The position numbers and the translations under genes were made by a program. Below the pieces are notes generated by a model, which was not told where the DNA came from, did no database searches, and worked only from the letters and a program-made list of their open reading frames with translations. From NCBI GenBank assembly GCA_964384465.1, contig CAYLLT010000077.1, positions 1 through 30,379 of the forward strand: 30,379 nucleotides of DNA. Reading direction: 5' to 3'. Each line of letters starts with the position of its first letter. Within the stretch, counting starts at the first letter, position 1. The DNA is from CAYLLT01 sp964384465. GTDB taxonomy: Bacteria > Planctomycetota > Phycisphaerae > UBA1845 > PWPN01. Of the stretch, positions 14,850-22,691 are shown in pieces.

Positions 14850-14965
14850 CGCGATTGACTTCGTCGTCCTGAATCTCGGTTAGCTTGGACTTGCTTCGGC
14901 CTCCCGATGGCACAGTACTGCCCGATCATACCACGAATTACAGCAGCCTGGGTGGTCCACCCGCA

Positions 14966-15087
14966 GGGTGGGGGACACGAAGATCATTCCGAATTGCGCC
15001 CCGCCGGGAGAGAACCCGCCAGACCGCAAGCCTTGCCCCCTCAGTGTCTCTTTCTGGCTGATAGCTGAGAGCTGAAAGCTGACGGCT
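14966..15087 (+). repeat. ~120-bp direct repeat, copy B
   Basis: Second copy of the repeat described at 13921-14038. It abuts the stop codon of the spermidine-synthase-like gene and precedes the toxin-antitoxin-like operon when read on the minus strand. It ends in alternating words CTGATAGCTGAGAGCTGAA. Confidence 0.75.
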
Positions 15088-17427
15088 TCAATTGGCTTTC
15101 CGCTCCGTCCCGCGGCCGAAGTGGAACAGGCTCAGCACGTCGCAGAATTGATCCGTCCATACCGGACAGTGCGGATCGATGGTCATGGGGGCCCAGCCGG
15201 GGCGGCGGTCCAGGCCGCGGAGGTCCTCCGGGCGGCGGGCCATCACCACGCAGCGCGAGCCGATCTTGCCCTCCGCCGCGAGTTGCGGGCTGATGTCGGT
15301 GTCCTCGCGGGCCAGGCACGTCAGGTTCATCTCCTGCGCCAACCGGGCGAGCATCGGCTTGAAATTCAGATACCGGTTGGAGATGTGAAAGAGCAGAACA
15401 CCCGTTTCGTCCAGCTTCGAGAGGTACAACCGCACCGCCTCCCGCGACAGCAGGTGCGTGGGGATGGCATCGGAGCTGAACGCATCCAGGAGAATGATGC
15501 CGAAGTGCCCGTCCGGTGCGCGGGCCAGCGTGAGCCGCCCGTCGCCGAGGACCACGTCGCACCGGCCGCGGGACTGCGACAGGAACGTGAAATACCGCGG
15601 GTCGCGGGCGATCCGCTCGATGGCCGGGTCGATCTCGTAAAACGTGAACTGCTGGCCCGGCTGGGCGAAGGCGGCGATGGAGCCGGTGCCCAGACCGATG
15701 ATGCCCACGCCGGCGCTGTTCTGTGCGCTGTTGCAGACGGTGAACACCTCCGCCATCGGGCCGGTGCGGTGATAGTACGAGACCGGCTCGGCGGCACGGG
15801 CGGGGTCGGTGCTCTGCCGGCCGTGATTGGTGTTGCCGTGCACCAGGTTTCGGAACCGCCCGTCGCGGTCCAGGCTGACTTCCTTGACGCCGAAGAAGTT
15901 GCGTTCGACGTACAGCCGCTCGCCCTTCTGCTGCGCGGCGGCCAGCGTGAGCGTGAGCAGGATCACGCCCATTCCCAATCCGAAGCGCAGCGGACGATTC
16001 TTGAACGTAAAGCAAACCGCGGCCAGCGCGGCGAAGATGATGTACACCGTGAGCCGCGTGCCGCTGAGCACGCCGGTCCGAAGCATCAGGATGAAGACCA
16101 GACTCACCGCCGCCATGCCGGCCGGCCATATCCAGTCGAGCCGGCGATCCTGCGGGCGGACGATTCGATTGCGTACCACCGGCATGAGCATGCACGCCGC
16201 GACAATCATCAGCGGGTATTCGAGGACGGAGTTGAACATCAGCGGGGCGAGGATGGCGTTGAACATCCCGCCGAGCATGCCGCCCGTCGAGATCCACAGG
16301 TAATACTCGGTGAGGTGCCGCACGCCGGGCCGGGCGGCGGCCAGTTGCGCGTGACAGACCATCGCCAGCATGAAGAACAGCCCGAGATGAGCCAGAATGT
16401 TCATCCAGCCGTGGCTGGTATCGACAAACGCCCAGAAGCTCGCCAACAACACCGTGAGCGGCAGCGCCCGGGCCAATCCCGTCGTGAAGTTCGCGCTACG
16501 GCGGGCGAAGGCCACGATGAAAGTGATCAGGTAGAGGGCCAGGGGCACCACCCAGATCAGCGGAATGGCCGCCAGATTGGTGGTGATGTGCGCGGTCACG
16601 CCGAGCATGAGGCTCGACGGCACGCAGGCCAGCAGCACCCACCGGGCACGTTGACGAGTCGTCAACGGCGGAGAGTTGTCCGCCTCGGTCGCGTTTTCGC
16701 GCGATCGCGCGTCGGCTGTCTGCCTGCTCCGCCAACCGAATGCCGCACACAGCGCGATCAGGCCGATCAGCACGAAGTAGATCACGGTCCAGAGTCGGGC
16801 CTGCTGCGCGAGCGTCAGCGCCGGCTCGATGAGCAGCGGATATCCGAGCAGCCCGGCCAGCGACCCGACGTTACTGGCTGCATATAGAAAATAGGGGTCG
16901 CGCGCGGCGGCGTGCGCGGTGCGGCCGAACCAGCTCTGGAGCAGCGGCGCGCTGCTGGCCACCACGAAAAACGGCAGCCCGGCGCCGACGGTCAATGTAC
17001 CGAGCAGCCACAGCACGGGGTTGTCCTGACCGGGCGGAGCGGCCCCGGCCGCCAGACTAATCGGCAGCACAAGCAGCGGCAGCGCCAGCAGCGGCAGATG
17101 CAGCGCGATCTGCCTGCCCGGAGATAGAAAACGGGCGCTCCCGTGCGCGAAGCCGTAACCGGCCAGCAGCGCCGCCTGAAAGAAGACCATGCACGTGTTC
17201 CACACCGCCGGCGTCCCGCCCAGCAGCGGCAGGATCATCTTGCCCACCATCGGCTGGACCAGGAACAGCAGCATCGAGCTGACCAGCAGCGTGACCGAGT
17301 AGAGCAGCGGCAGCAGCGCCCCGCCCGCGGCGGTCGGTGCGGCCGGCGAATGGTCCCGGGGCAGATCAACGGCGTCGAACGGTACGCCGGCGCCGCGGCG
17401 GGGTTCGATCGTTCGGGTGGTCGTCAA
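15088..17427 (-). CDS. Fused multi-helix membrane protein / spermidine-synthase-like domain
   Basis: A 779-residue protein. Residues about 35-520 hold many hydrophobic helices, including LLFLVQPMVGKMILPLLGG near the start, the hallmark of the 'fused MFS/spermidine synthase' group. The C-terminal domain is a polyamine-synthase-like Rossmann fold: GIIGLGTGS (575-583), FYEIDP (about 597-601), DVVLGDGR (about 624-631) and LLDAFSSDAIPTHLL (about 646-660). The GDG(R) acid and the LLDAFSSD strand are kept, so cofactor binding looks possible. Whether it makes polyamines or transfers another group is unknown. The TTG start follows AGGAG at about six bases. No polyamine-pathway gene lies nearby. Confidence 0.85.
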   Translation of the reverse strand: MTTTRTIEPRRGAGVPFDAVDLPRDHSPAAPTAAGGALLPLLYSVTLLVSSMLLFLVQPMVGKMILPLLGGTPAVWNTCMVFFQAALLAGYGFAHGSARFLSPGRQIALHLPLLALPLLVLPISLAAGAAPPGQDNPVLWLLGTLTVGAGLPFFVVASSAPLLQSWFGRTAHAAARDPYFLYAASNVGSLAGLLGYPLLIEPALTLAQQARLWTVIYFVLIGLIALCAAFGWRSRQTADARSRENATEADNSPPLTTRQRARWVLLACVPSSLMLGVTAHITTNLAAIPLIWVVPLALYLITFIVAFARRSANFTTGLARALPLTVLLASFWAFVDTSHGWMNILAHLGLFFMLAMVCHAQLAAARPGVRHLTEYYLWISTGGMLGGMFNAILAPLMFNSVLEYPLMIVAACMLMPVVRNRIVRPQDRRLDWIWPAGMAAVSLVFILMLRTGVLSGTRLTVYIIFAALAAVCFTFKNRPLRFGLGMGVILLTLTLAAAQQKGERLYVERNFFGVKEVSLDRDGRFRNLVHGNTNHGRQSTDPARAAEPVSYYHRTGPMAEVFTVCNSAQNSAGVGIIGLGTGSIAAFAQPGQQFTFYEIDPAIERIARDPRYFTFLSQSRGRCDVVLGDGRLTLARAPDGHFGIILLDAFSSDAIPTHLLSREAVRLYLSKLDETGVLLFHISNRYLNFKPMLARLAQEMNLTCLAREDTDISPQLAAEGKIGSRCVVMARRPEDLRGLDRRPGWAPMTIDPHCPVWTDQFCDVLSLFHFGRGTERKAN

Positions 17428-17703
17428 GCAGTGCTCCTCGAAAACGGATTTTCCCCGCTGCCGTACGAGCGCGGCCGGGGCGCGGTCTCATCTTGGATCG
17501 GCTCGCCGGGCGGGAGACTTTGGCTGATTCCGGTCAGCGTGTGTGTGAGAATGCCTTTTCAGAGCCGCGCCCGTAAGGAAGCGGGCCTGCTTATGATTTG
17601 TGATGAACCGTAGGCCAGACACTGGTGTGACGAGAACTTGTGCTGATTCCCGATTGAAATGGACCGTTCCACGAAATCCAGTTCGATGCATTCACTGCGG
17701 GTA
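17428..17703. other. Gap upstream of the spermidine-synthase-like gene
   Basis: No gene is seen. It contains, at 17562-17584, one diverged arm of the inverted repeat found at 24733-24796 (20 of 23 positions the same), without the matching second arm. The rest should carry the promoter for the minus-strand gene at 17427 and the 3' end of the transcript from the gene at 17704-20502. Confidence 0.5.
17562..17584 (+). repeat. Orphan diverged arm of the GAGCCGCG repeat
   Basis: GAGCCGCGCCCGTAAGGAAG at this site differs from the arm at 24733 in three positions of 23. The complementary arm is absent here, so this is a solo half-element. Confidence 0.65.
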
Positions 17704-20502
17704 TCAACCGCACCGCTCGCGTCTGCGGAATCCGCCGCGCATACCGGCCAAACAGAGCAGCGTGAACGATAGCATCGTAGCAGCGCCGGCGCCGCAGGCG
17801 CCGTTGCCGCACTGCGGAACGAGCGGATTGCCGGCATCGATGACCGGCCGAACGTCAGTCACCGTAAACCGGCACGTTCCTTCAGGCGTGACTTCCCAGA
17901 TCACATCAACATCAAACCTGGGTTCATCGCCGACAGTCCCGCCGTCAGTTCCCGTTCCACCATCGCCGCCCGTACCCCCTCCGCCATCGCCGCCCGTACC
18001 TCCTCCTCCATCCCCACCATCGGTTCCTCCACCACCCGTGCCGCCTCCGGTCGCGCCGCTGCCGCCGGCCTCCACGGTCCGCTTGCCGGTCAGGATCCCC
18101 GTGATCGTGCCGTCCACCTGCACGAAATCGACCTCTTCCCCCACCTTCGGCACAAAGCCGTTGATGAACCGCAGGTCCACCGTCCCCGCCAGCGTGGCGT
18201 TGCCGGTGATCTTGAGCACGTCGAACTGACCGGCTTCGAGGCCCGCGACCTCGATCTCCAGCACGCCGGTCTCAGTCTGCTCGTAATCGCCGTCGATGGT
18301 CATCGTTCCGGGCGAGCAGCCGACGCGGATAAGGCCGCTGGTGACGACGTTGCCGGTGACGTTCGCGTCGCCTTCGATCGTCGCGCCGACTTCGTTGACG
18401 ATCACGTTCGCGACGATATGACCGTTCGGACAGCAGCGCACTCTGCCGTTGGCCTTGATGTTGAGCTGGTCGCAGACCACGTTCTGCGAATTCAAGAGGT
18501 TGGTGTTCACATCGAGCAGGTCGCGCACGGTCAGCGTCCGATCGACCTGGAGCCGGCCCGCGCCCTCCACGATCGCGACGCCTTTCACGATGTCGACGTC
18601 GGTGAAGAGCATCTGCGACGGGACCGGATCGTTGAACCGTTCGATCGGATGCGTGATGGTGATGGTGCCCCGACCGACGGCATCACCGAGGATCAAACTC
18701 GCAAGTGCCGCGTCTTCCCGCGAAAAGATGCCGCCTTCGCTCACGATCACGTTGGCGGTGCCGGGGCTGGCTCGGGCGGCCACCGTCAACGTCCCTCCGA
18801 CGGAGCAAACCGTGTCCGGTCCGATGACGTTGAAAATCGCCGCCACTTGCGGCCGGAAGTCCATGTCTCCCCGGAATTGCACCAGGGCCTTGTCCGACAC
18901 GGTCACATCGGCGTCGGCGACGACCTCCGCGAAGGTGGTGACATTCAACCGCGAGGGGATCGACCCCGAAAAGCCCGTGACCTTGAGCCGGGGCGCCGAC
19001 GCCGGGTCCGCGCTCCCGAGCGTGAGCCGGTCCAGCGCCGCCAGTCCTCCTGCGATGATCTCAAACGATGCAGCGCCGTCCGGCCCGACGGTCATCTGAT
19101 CGGCATTCAGGCGCGACTGTTGATTGGCCTGTGAATTGAACCCATCGACGATGATGGAGCTCGCGCCGAGCGCCCCGCCGAGATCGACCGTGTCGCTGGT
19201 CAGCAGCGCGCCGTCGAAGATCCCGAGCTGTGCGGGCCCCAGAACACCCACGTCGAGCCGAACCGTTTTCGCAGACGACCGCGGTCCGCGGAAGTTCGCC
19301 GTGCTACCCGCGCCGGCGCCGACGAGTTGGAGCGTGCTGCATTCGAACTTCGCGTTGGTCACGTCGAGTTGGCCCTTCTGGGATGCGCCGACGAGCACAG
19401 TGCCGTTGGCTTTGAGCGCCGGCGTCTCAGTCGGCAAGCCGAGTAACTCGAGCGTCGCGACGGCCGTGGGGTCGTTCACGACGAGATCGCCAACGACAGC
19501 GTTCTCGCACGTGATTTCGCCGGTATGCAACACGACATTCGCGCGCTTGCCGATCGCGAGCGACGGTTCCCCGATCGTCGGCGCGTGCAGGAAGAGCCGG
19601 CCGCCGATCAGGCCAACGGTGGTGTCGCGGAGAAGGAGCTGGCCGGCTGTTTTGTCAAACCCATTGAAATCGATCGTGACTGCGCCGCCGAGATCGACGA
19701 TCGCGATGTGATCTGCGGCTGACGGCGCCAAGTTGGGTTCCCAGTTGCTCGGCTCGCTCCACGAGCCGCCGGCGAGATTGATCCAGCGGAAGCTGGGGGC
19801 GGAGACGAGCGTCAGCGTGAGCGTGAAGTTCGAGGAGAAGCTGGAGGTCTGCTCCTGGCCGTCGTTGTTGCTCAAGGTGGCAAAATCGAAAGCGCTGGCC
19901 TCAAAGGTGTACTGCCCCGGGGGCAGAACGCCGCTCCGCAAGAGGCTATCGGGCTCACAGGCAGGGGGAACGCTGGGATTCACGAAACTAGGCAAGACGA
20001 TGGAATTGTGACAGAATAAGCCGAGCGAGTCGCCTGGGGTGACTGCCGTGACCCGAATCAGGCGGGGCCCGCCCGTTGAAAAGCTCAGTTGAAACTGCGC
20101 GGGCGCCCCGACCACGTCGAACCTGATATTGCAGGACCCGGTAGCCTGGCAGCCGATGCCCACGAAATTGGGCTCGCCCAGGTTGGCGCTGCCGCTGCCG
20201 TTCCACGAAAAGCTAATCGTCTGGGTGCCGCCGTTCGACGAGCTGCTGACTGAACCTGAGCTGAATCCTTCTCCCGCGGCGGAGTCCTTGGCGTGCGCGG
20301 CGGCGGCATCCGCGGTGCCATTGAGAGCGTTGATGGGTGCGCTGTCCTGGTCACAGGTTGTGGGATTCGGACCCGAGACTGTGATGCAGACACTCGCGCG
20401 CGCCTCTGCACGGACAGTGAGATTCTGAACGTCGCCGAATGCAGGCGCGGCGAGGACGGACAGACTGAGCACCATTGCGATTGCAGCAAGCTGACTTTTC
20501 AT
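17704..20502 (-). CDS. Secreted beta-solenoid protein with Gly-rich linker and Cys/Gly C-terminal anchor signal
   Basis: A 932-residue exported protein. The signal peptide is MKSQLAAIAMVLSLSVLAAP followed by AFGD. An all-beta N-terminal domain is followed by WINLAGGSWSEPSNWEPNLAPSA-type sequence (about residues 255-285), the 'NW' motif that opens many PEP-type passenger repeats. Stretches of short strands rich in V, T, L and G (about 290-740) suggest a beta-solenoid. GCSPGTMTIDGDYEQTETG (about 725-745) is the conserved module near the end of such passengers. The linker (about 812-857) is almost only Gly, Thr and Asp. The tail has QCGNGACGAG, a hydrophobic helix and RRRER. The start is set at the signal peptide (20502), not an upstream start at 20793. 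A surface role is inferred. Confidence 0.8.
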   Translation of the reverse strand: MKSQLAAIAMVLSLSVLAAPAFGDVQNLTVRAEARASVCITVSGPNPTTCDQDSAPINALNGTADAAAAHAKDSAAGEGFSSGSVSSSSNGGTQTISFSWNGSGSANLGEPNFVGIGCQATGSCNIRFDVVGAPAQFQLSFSTGGPRLIRVTAVTPGDSLGLFCHNSIVLPSFVNPSVPPACEPDSLLRSGVLPPGQYTFEASAFDFATLSNNDGQEQTSSFSSNFTLTLTLVSAPSFRWINLAGGSWSEPSNWEPNLAPSAADHIAIVDLGGAVTIDFNGFDKTAGQLLLRDTTVGLIGGRLFLHAPTIGEPSLAIGKRANVVLHTGEITCENAVVGDLVVNDPTAVATLELLGLPTETPALKANGTVLVGASQKGQLDVTNAKFECSTLQLVGAGAGSTANFRGPRSSAKTVRLDVGVLGPAQLGIFDGALLTSDTVDLGGALGASSIIVDGFNSQANQQSRLNADQMTVGPDGAASFEIIAGGLAALDRLTLGSADPASAPRLKVTGFSGSIPSRLNVTTFAEVVADADVTVSDKALVQFRGDMDFRPQVAAIFNVIGPDTVCSVGGTLTVAARASPGTANVIVSEGGIFSREDAALASLILGDAVGRGTITITHPIERFNDPVPSQMLFTDVDIVKGVAIVEGAGRLQVDRTLTVRDLLDVNTNLLNSQNVVCDQLNIKANGRVRCCPNGHIVANVIVNEVGATIEGDANVTGNVVTSGLIRVGCSPGTMTIDGDYEQTETGVLEIEVAGLEAGQFDVLKITGNATLAGTVDLRFINGFVPKVGEEVDFVQVDGTITGILTGKRTVEAGGSGATGGGTGGGGTDGGDGGGGTGGDGGGGTGGDGGTGTDGGTVGDEPRFDVDVIWEVTPEGTCRFTVTDVRPVIDAGNPLVPQCGNGACGAGAATMLSFTLLCLAGMRGGFRRRERCG
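17935..18062 (-). repeat. Imperfect tandem repeat encoding the Gly-rich linker
   Basis: Recurring 'ccgcccgtacc' and 'ccaccatcggt' type units encode runs of Gly with Asp and Thr. Such sequence is prone to length change by slippage, so linker length is likely to vary among relatives. Confidence 0.75.
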
Positions 20503-20630
20503 GTTCGAAACGCTTTCCAGAGGTGGTGGCGCCGCGCCCTGCGCCATCGGCGCCGCGCACGACTGCTGCGACAGGGATCGCTCACGCTGATCTATTCTCC
20601 TCGATCTTGCCCCAAAAACAAGAGCCACGT

Positions 20631-20681
20631 AGGGTCCTCTGTGCGGACCGTTGCGGGATGGAGGTCCGCCGAGCGGACCCT
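20631..20681. repeat. 19-bp imperfect inverted repeat
   Basis: Arms at 20631-20649 and 20663-20681 match at about 16 of 19 positions and share AGGGTCC at the outside and GCGGACC at the inside. The loop is 13 nt. It lies between the SDR remnant and the beta-solenoid gene and may serve as a terminator for the minus-strand genes at 20863-22279 or be a dispersed repeat. Confidence 0.65.
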
Positions 20682-20725
20682 GCGCCTTGCCGCACACCAT
20701 TCCTCCGCTTCTCGTCTGTCTTTGG

Positions 20726-20788
20726 TTATTGCGCCGTCCATCCGCCGTCGATGACCAGGGCCGCGCCGGACGAGGAAATGGGACGCGA
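20726..20788 (-). pseudogene. 3' remnant of a short-chain dehydrogenase gene
   Basis: The minus strand reads SGAALVIDGGWTAQ and then a stop. This is the same C-terminus as the intact SDR gene at 21515-22279 (TGAALVIDGGWTAQ). At DNA level 20727-20768 matches 21516-21557 with two differences in 42 bases. Upstream of it the frame reads SRPISSS, which is not the intact gene's sequence, so this is either a decayed tandem paralogue or a partial duplication. No start or Rossmann fold remains. Confidence 0.75.
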
Positions 20789-20862
20789 CTCATTCTGAAG
20801 CGCTCCGCTCATCAGTCTAGGAGGAGTGGCCCGCGAAAAGAATCTCGTCCGATTCACCGTTC

Positions 20863-21228
20863 TCAGGAGTTCGTCTGCTTGCCAATTCGTGTTACTCGAA
20901 TGCGCCCGCCTCTGATCGTCACGATCACGTTCGGTCCCAACTCGGTGCCGTACCGCGCCAGCACCTCGGCAACCAGTTCGATCCTCCTCTGTGAACGGAC
21001 GTCGGGCAGACGGCTCATCCCTGGGCATGTCTGACCTCCGACGTACACAAGCCGCGAAAAGTCCGTGTCGAGCGTGACCAGGATGCGATTCTGGTTAGTT
21101 GCCAGAGACAAGAGATCAGCGTCACCCGGATCGCGTCCGAGATCGACCGAATATACGGCCTCGTGGCCGGCAGCGCGAAGCCAGTCGGTGAGTCTGCGAC
21201 CCGCACAGCGGTCAACCAGAAACCTCAA
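20863..21228 (-). CDS. DUF5615-family PIN-like putative toxin
   Basis: A 121-residue protein with the PIN-like fold of DUF5615: MRFLVDRCAGRRLTDWLRAAG at the N-terminus (Asp6), DADLLSLATNQNRILVTLDTDF (acids at about 36-38, 54 and 56) and later PNVIVTIRGGRIRVTRI. The acidic positions correspond to the metal site of PIN-type RNases. Family members are usually paired with DUF433 proteins, as here. The start is TTG at 21228, which overlaps the stop of the DUF433 gene as TTGA, so translation is coupled. Target and activity are not known; the toxin label rests on family and pairing. Confidence 0.88.
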   Translation of the reverse strand: MRFLVDRCAGRRLTDWLRAAGHEAVYSVDLGRDPGDADLLSLATNQNRILVTLDTDFSRLVYVGGQTCPGMSRLPDVRSQRRIELVAEVLARYGTELGPNVIVTIRGGRIRVTRIGKQTNS

Positions 21229-21470
21229 ACACGCACCTGAACGCTGCCGAGGGAATCATGCGCAATGACCGCACGAGCGTATTCAAGACATGCGCGGATA
21301 TCGTCCGCCTCCAGACCGGGATAGTCTGCAAGGAGGTCGTCCCAGCTCTCGCCTTGAGACAGCAAGCTCAGAATCGATTCGACGGAAATTCTCATGTCGC
21401 GGATGATGGGTTTCCCGCCAAATACATCGTGCCGCGACGTGATCCGTTCGAGAAGTTTCTCATTTGACAT
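21225..21470 (-). CDS. DUF433-family putative antitoxin
   Basis: An 81-residue helical protein with the DUF433 pattern: RITSRHDVFGGKPIIRDMRI, SVESILSLLSQGESWDDLL and YPGLEADDIRACLEYA. GGKPxIxxxRI and the 'YPxLxxxDIxxCLxYA' helix are the family hallmarks, part of a winged-helix-like fold related to DNA-binding antitoxins. The ATG at 21470 follows GAGGTG. An upstream extension to 21752 is rejected because it runs through the SDR gene on the same strand. It precedes the DUF5615 toxin with a four-base overlap. Confidence 0.9.
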   Translation of the reverse strand: MSNEKLLERITSRHDVFGGKPIIRDMRISVESILSLLSQGESWDDLLADYPGLEADDIRACLEYARAVIAHDSLGSVQVRV

Positions 21471-21514
21471 GGAACACCTCGTCACTAAGTCTAACATATC
21501 CAGACTGTTTGTCG

Positions 21515-22279
21515 CTATTGCGCCGTCCAGCCGCCGTCGATGACCAGGGCGGCGCCGGTCATGAAGCTGGAGGCGTCGCCGGCCAGGAAGACGGCCGCAC
21601 CGCCGACTTCTTCCGGCTGGCCCCAGCGGCCCAGCGGGATGCGCTGGAGGAAGTAGGCGTTGGCGGCGGGGTTGCTCAGCACCGGCGTGTTGATTTCGGT
21701 GACGATGGGGCCGGGGCACAGCGCGTTGACGCGCACGCCGGCCGGGGCCCATTCGAGGGCCATCGTCCGCGTGAGCTGGACGACCGCGCCTTTGCTGGCG
21801 GTGTAGCCGGGCCGCTCGGCCAGACCGACCATGCCCAACATGCTGGCCACGTTGATGACCGAGCCGCGACGCCGCTGGACCATGTGCCGGCCCACCTGCT
21901 GCGACACGAGGAACGTCCCCACCAGGTTGATGTCGATCATCTTGCGGAAGTTCTCCTCGCTCTGCTCGATGACCGGCTGGCGGATGTTGATGCCGGCGTT
22001 GTTGATCAGAATGTCGATGTGCCCGAAGGCGGCGAGCGTTTTGGCGACGAGCTGCTCCACGTCGGCGGCTCGCGTGACATCCGCCGGCAGCGGCAGAATC
22101 GTTCGGCTGGTGTCCGACCCCAATCGGTTCGCGGCCGCCGTTAGTTCATCGGCGTGGCGGCTGCAAATGGCCACATCGGCGCCGGCACGGGCGAGCGCCG
22201 CGGCCATCGCATAACCCAGACCTTTGCTGCCCCCCGTGACCAGGGCATGTCGACCCTCCAGCGAAAACTCTTTCAGCAA
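21515..22279 (-). CDS. Short-chain dehydrogenase/reductase (SDR)
   Basis: A 254-residue NAD(P)-dependent oxidoreductase of the classical SDR family. It shows the cofactor motif TGGSKGLG (residues about 15-22), NNAG (about 93-96), the active-site Ser of NVASMLG, and YTASKGA, giving the catalytic Tyr-x-x-x-Lys. The end GAALVIDGGWTAQ is typical of gluconate-5-dehydrogenase-like or 3-oxoacyl-ACP-reductase-like members. Length is normal. The start is TTG at 22279, preceded by AAAGGAGCC at a good distance. The substrate is unknown. The gene lies just beside a MITE-like element, which may affect its promoter, and upstream of the DUF433/DUF5615 pair. Confidence 0.92.
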   Translation of the reverse strand: MLKEFSLEGRHALVTGGSKGLGYAMAAALARAGADVAICSRHADELTAAANRLGSDTSRTILPLPADVTRAADVEQLVAKTLAAFGHIDILINNAGINIRQPVIEQSEENFRKMIDINLVGTFLVSQQVGRHMVQRRRGSVINVASMLGMVGLAERPGYTASKGAVVQLTRTMALEWAPAGVRVNALCPGPIVTEINTPVLSNPAANAYFLQRIPLGRWGQPEEVGGAAVFLAGDASSFMTGAALVIDGGWTAQ

Positions 22280-22385
22280 AGCGAGGCTCCTTTATATTCG
22301 CGGGTGTGCACCGCTCCCGTCACCCGGAGCATCAGGTGCGAAAACACCGATTGTAAACGCGATTTCATGCCAACGGGAGTGCGGC

Positions 22386-22607
22386 GCCGGGATTGGGTGC
22401 ATGTCCGTATATGTAGTGCGGTCCGGCTGCATATGGAGTGCGTCGCCGGCGGCGGCGCTTTGACTTGCGGCGAAGCCGCGTCGGACGATGAGAGAATCTC
22501 CGGCGTCCTGAGCTGCAAAGCGCACTGCGCGAAGCCAAAGCGGCGTCGTGGCCGCCGCACTCCACAAAGGCAGGCCGCGCAGGTACGGACATGCACCCGC
22601 CGGGATT
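22386..22607. mobile_element. MITE-like element with 9-bp target-site duplication
   Basis: A 204-bp element (22395-22598) begins GGGTGCATGTCCGTA and ends with its exact complement. The match continues imperfectly inward for about 75 bp per side (TGGAGTGCG and GCTTTG words on both arms), leaving about 55 bp in the middle. Immediately outside both ends is the same 9-bp sequence GCCGGGATT, at 22386-22394 and 22599-22607, in direct orientation. Terminal inverted repeats plus a perfect 9-bp direct duplication indicate insertion by a DDE-type transposase supplied from elsewhere. No coding sequence fits inside. It separates the divergent SDR and phospholipase-like genes. Confidence 0.85.
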
Positions 22608-22691
22608 CTCTTGACGCGGCAATTCGTTTCAGTAGCGTGGAGCCGACACCAGCTCGCGCATCTCTCCGCGGGCATACATATGGGAGCGGCA

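Larger units (their letters stand above)
20503..20862. other. 360-bp gap with an inverted repeat and an SDR 3' remnant
   Basis: Upstream region of the beta-solenoid gene on the minus strand. It holds the 19-bp inverted repeat at 20631-20681 and the SDR-like 3' fragment at 20726-20788. No complete gene is seen. GGAAAG about ten bases before the ATG at 20502 is the likely ribosome site for the beta-solenoid gene. Confidence 0.6.

Noticed and set aside
15121..16887. 588-codon open frame on the plus strand
   Set aside because: Antisense of the spermidine-synthase-like gene, which has clear motifs on the minus strand. The shadow is low-complexity Arg, Gln, Glu and His.
17935..18062. Possible CRISPR-like or regulatory repeat array
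   Set aside because: The repeat units have no constant spacer and encode an in-frame Gly-rich linker of a real protein.
20503..20793. Upstream extension of the beta-solenoid frame
   Set aside because: A clear signal peptide starts at 20502, and the extension crosses an inverted repeat and the SDR remnant.
21225..21752. 175-codon frame through DUF433 and the SDR gene
   Set aside because: Only the last 81 codons match DUF433, and they have their own ATG with a ribosome site. The upstream part is a different frame of the SDR gene.
22395..22598. Transposase gene inside the inverted-repeat element
   Set aside because: The element is only 204 bp and its frames are short and patternless, so it must depend on an outside transposase.
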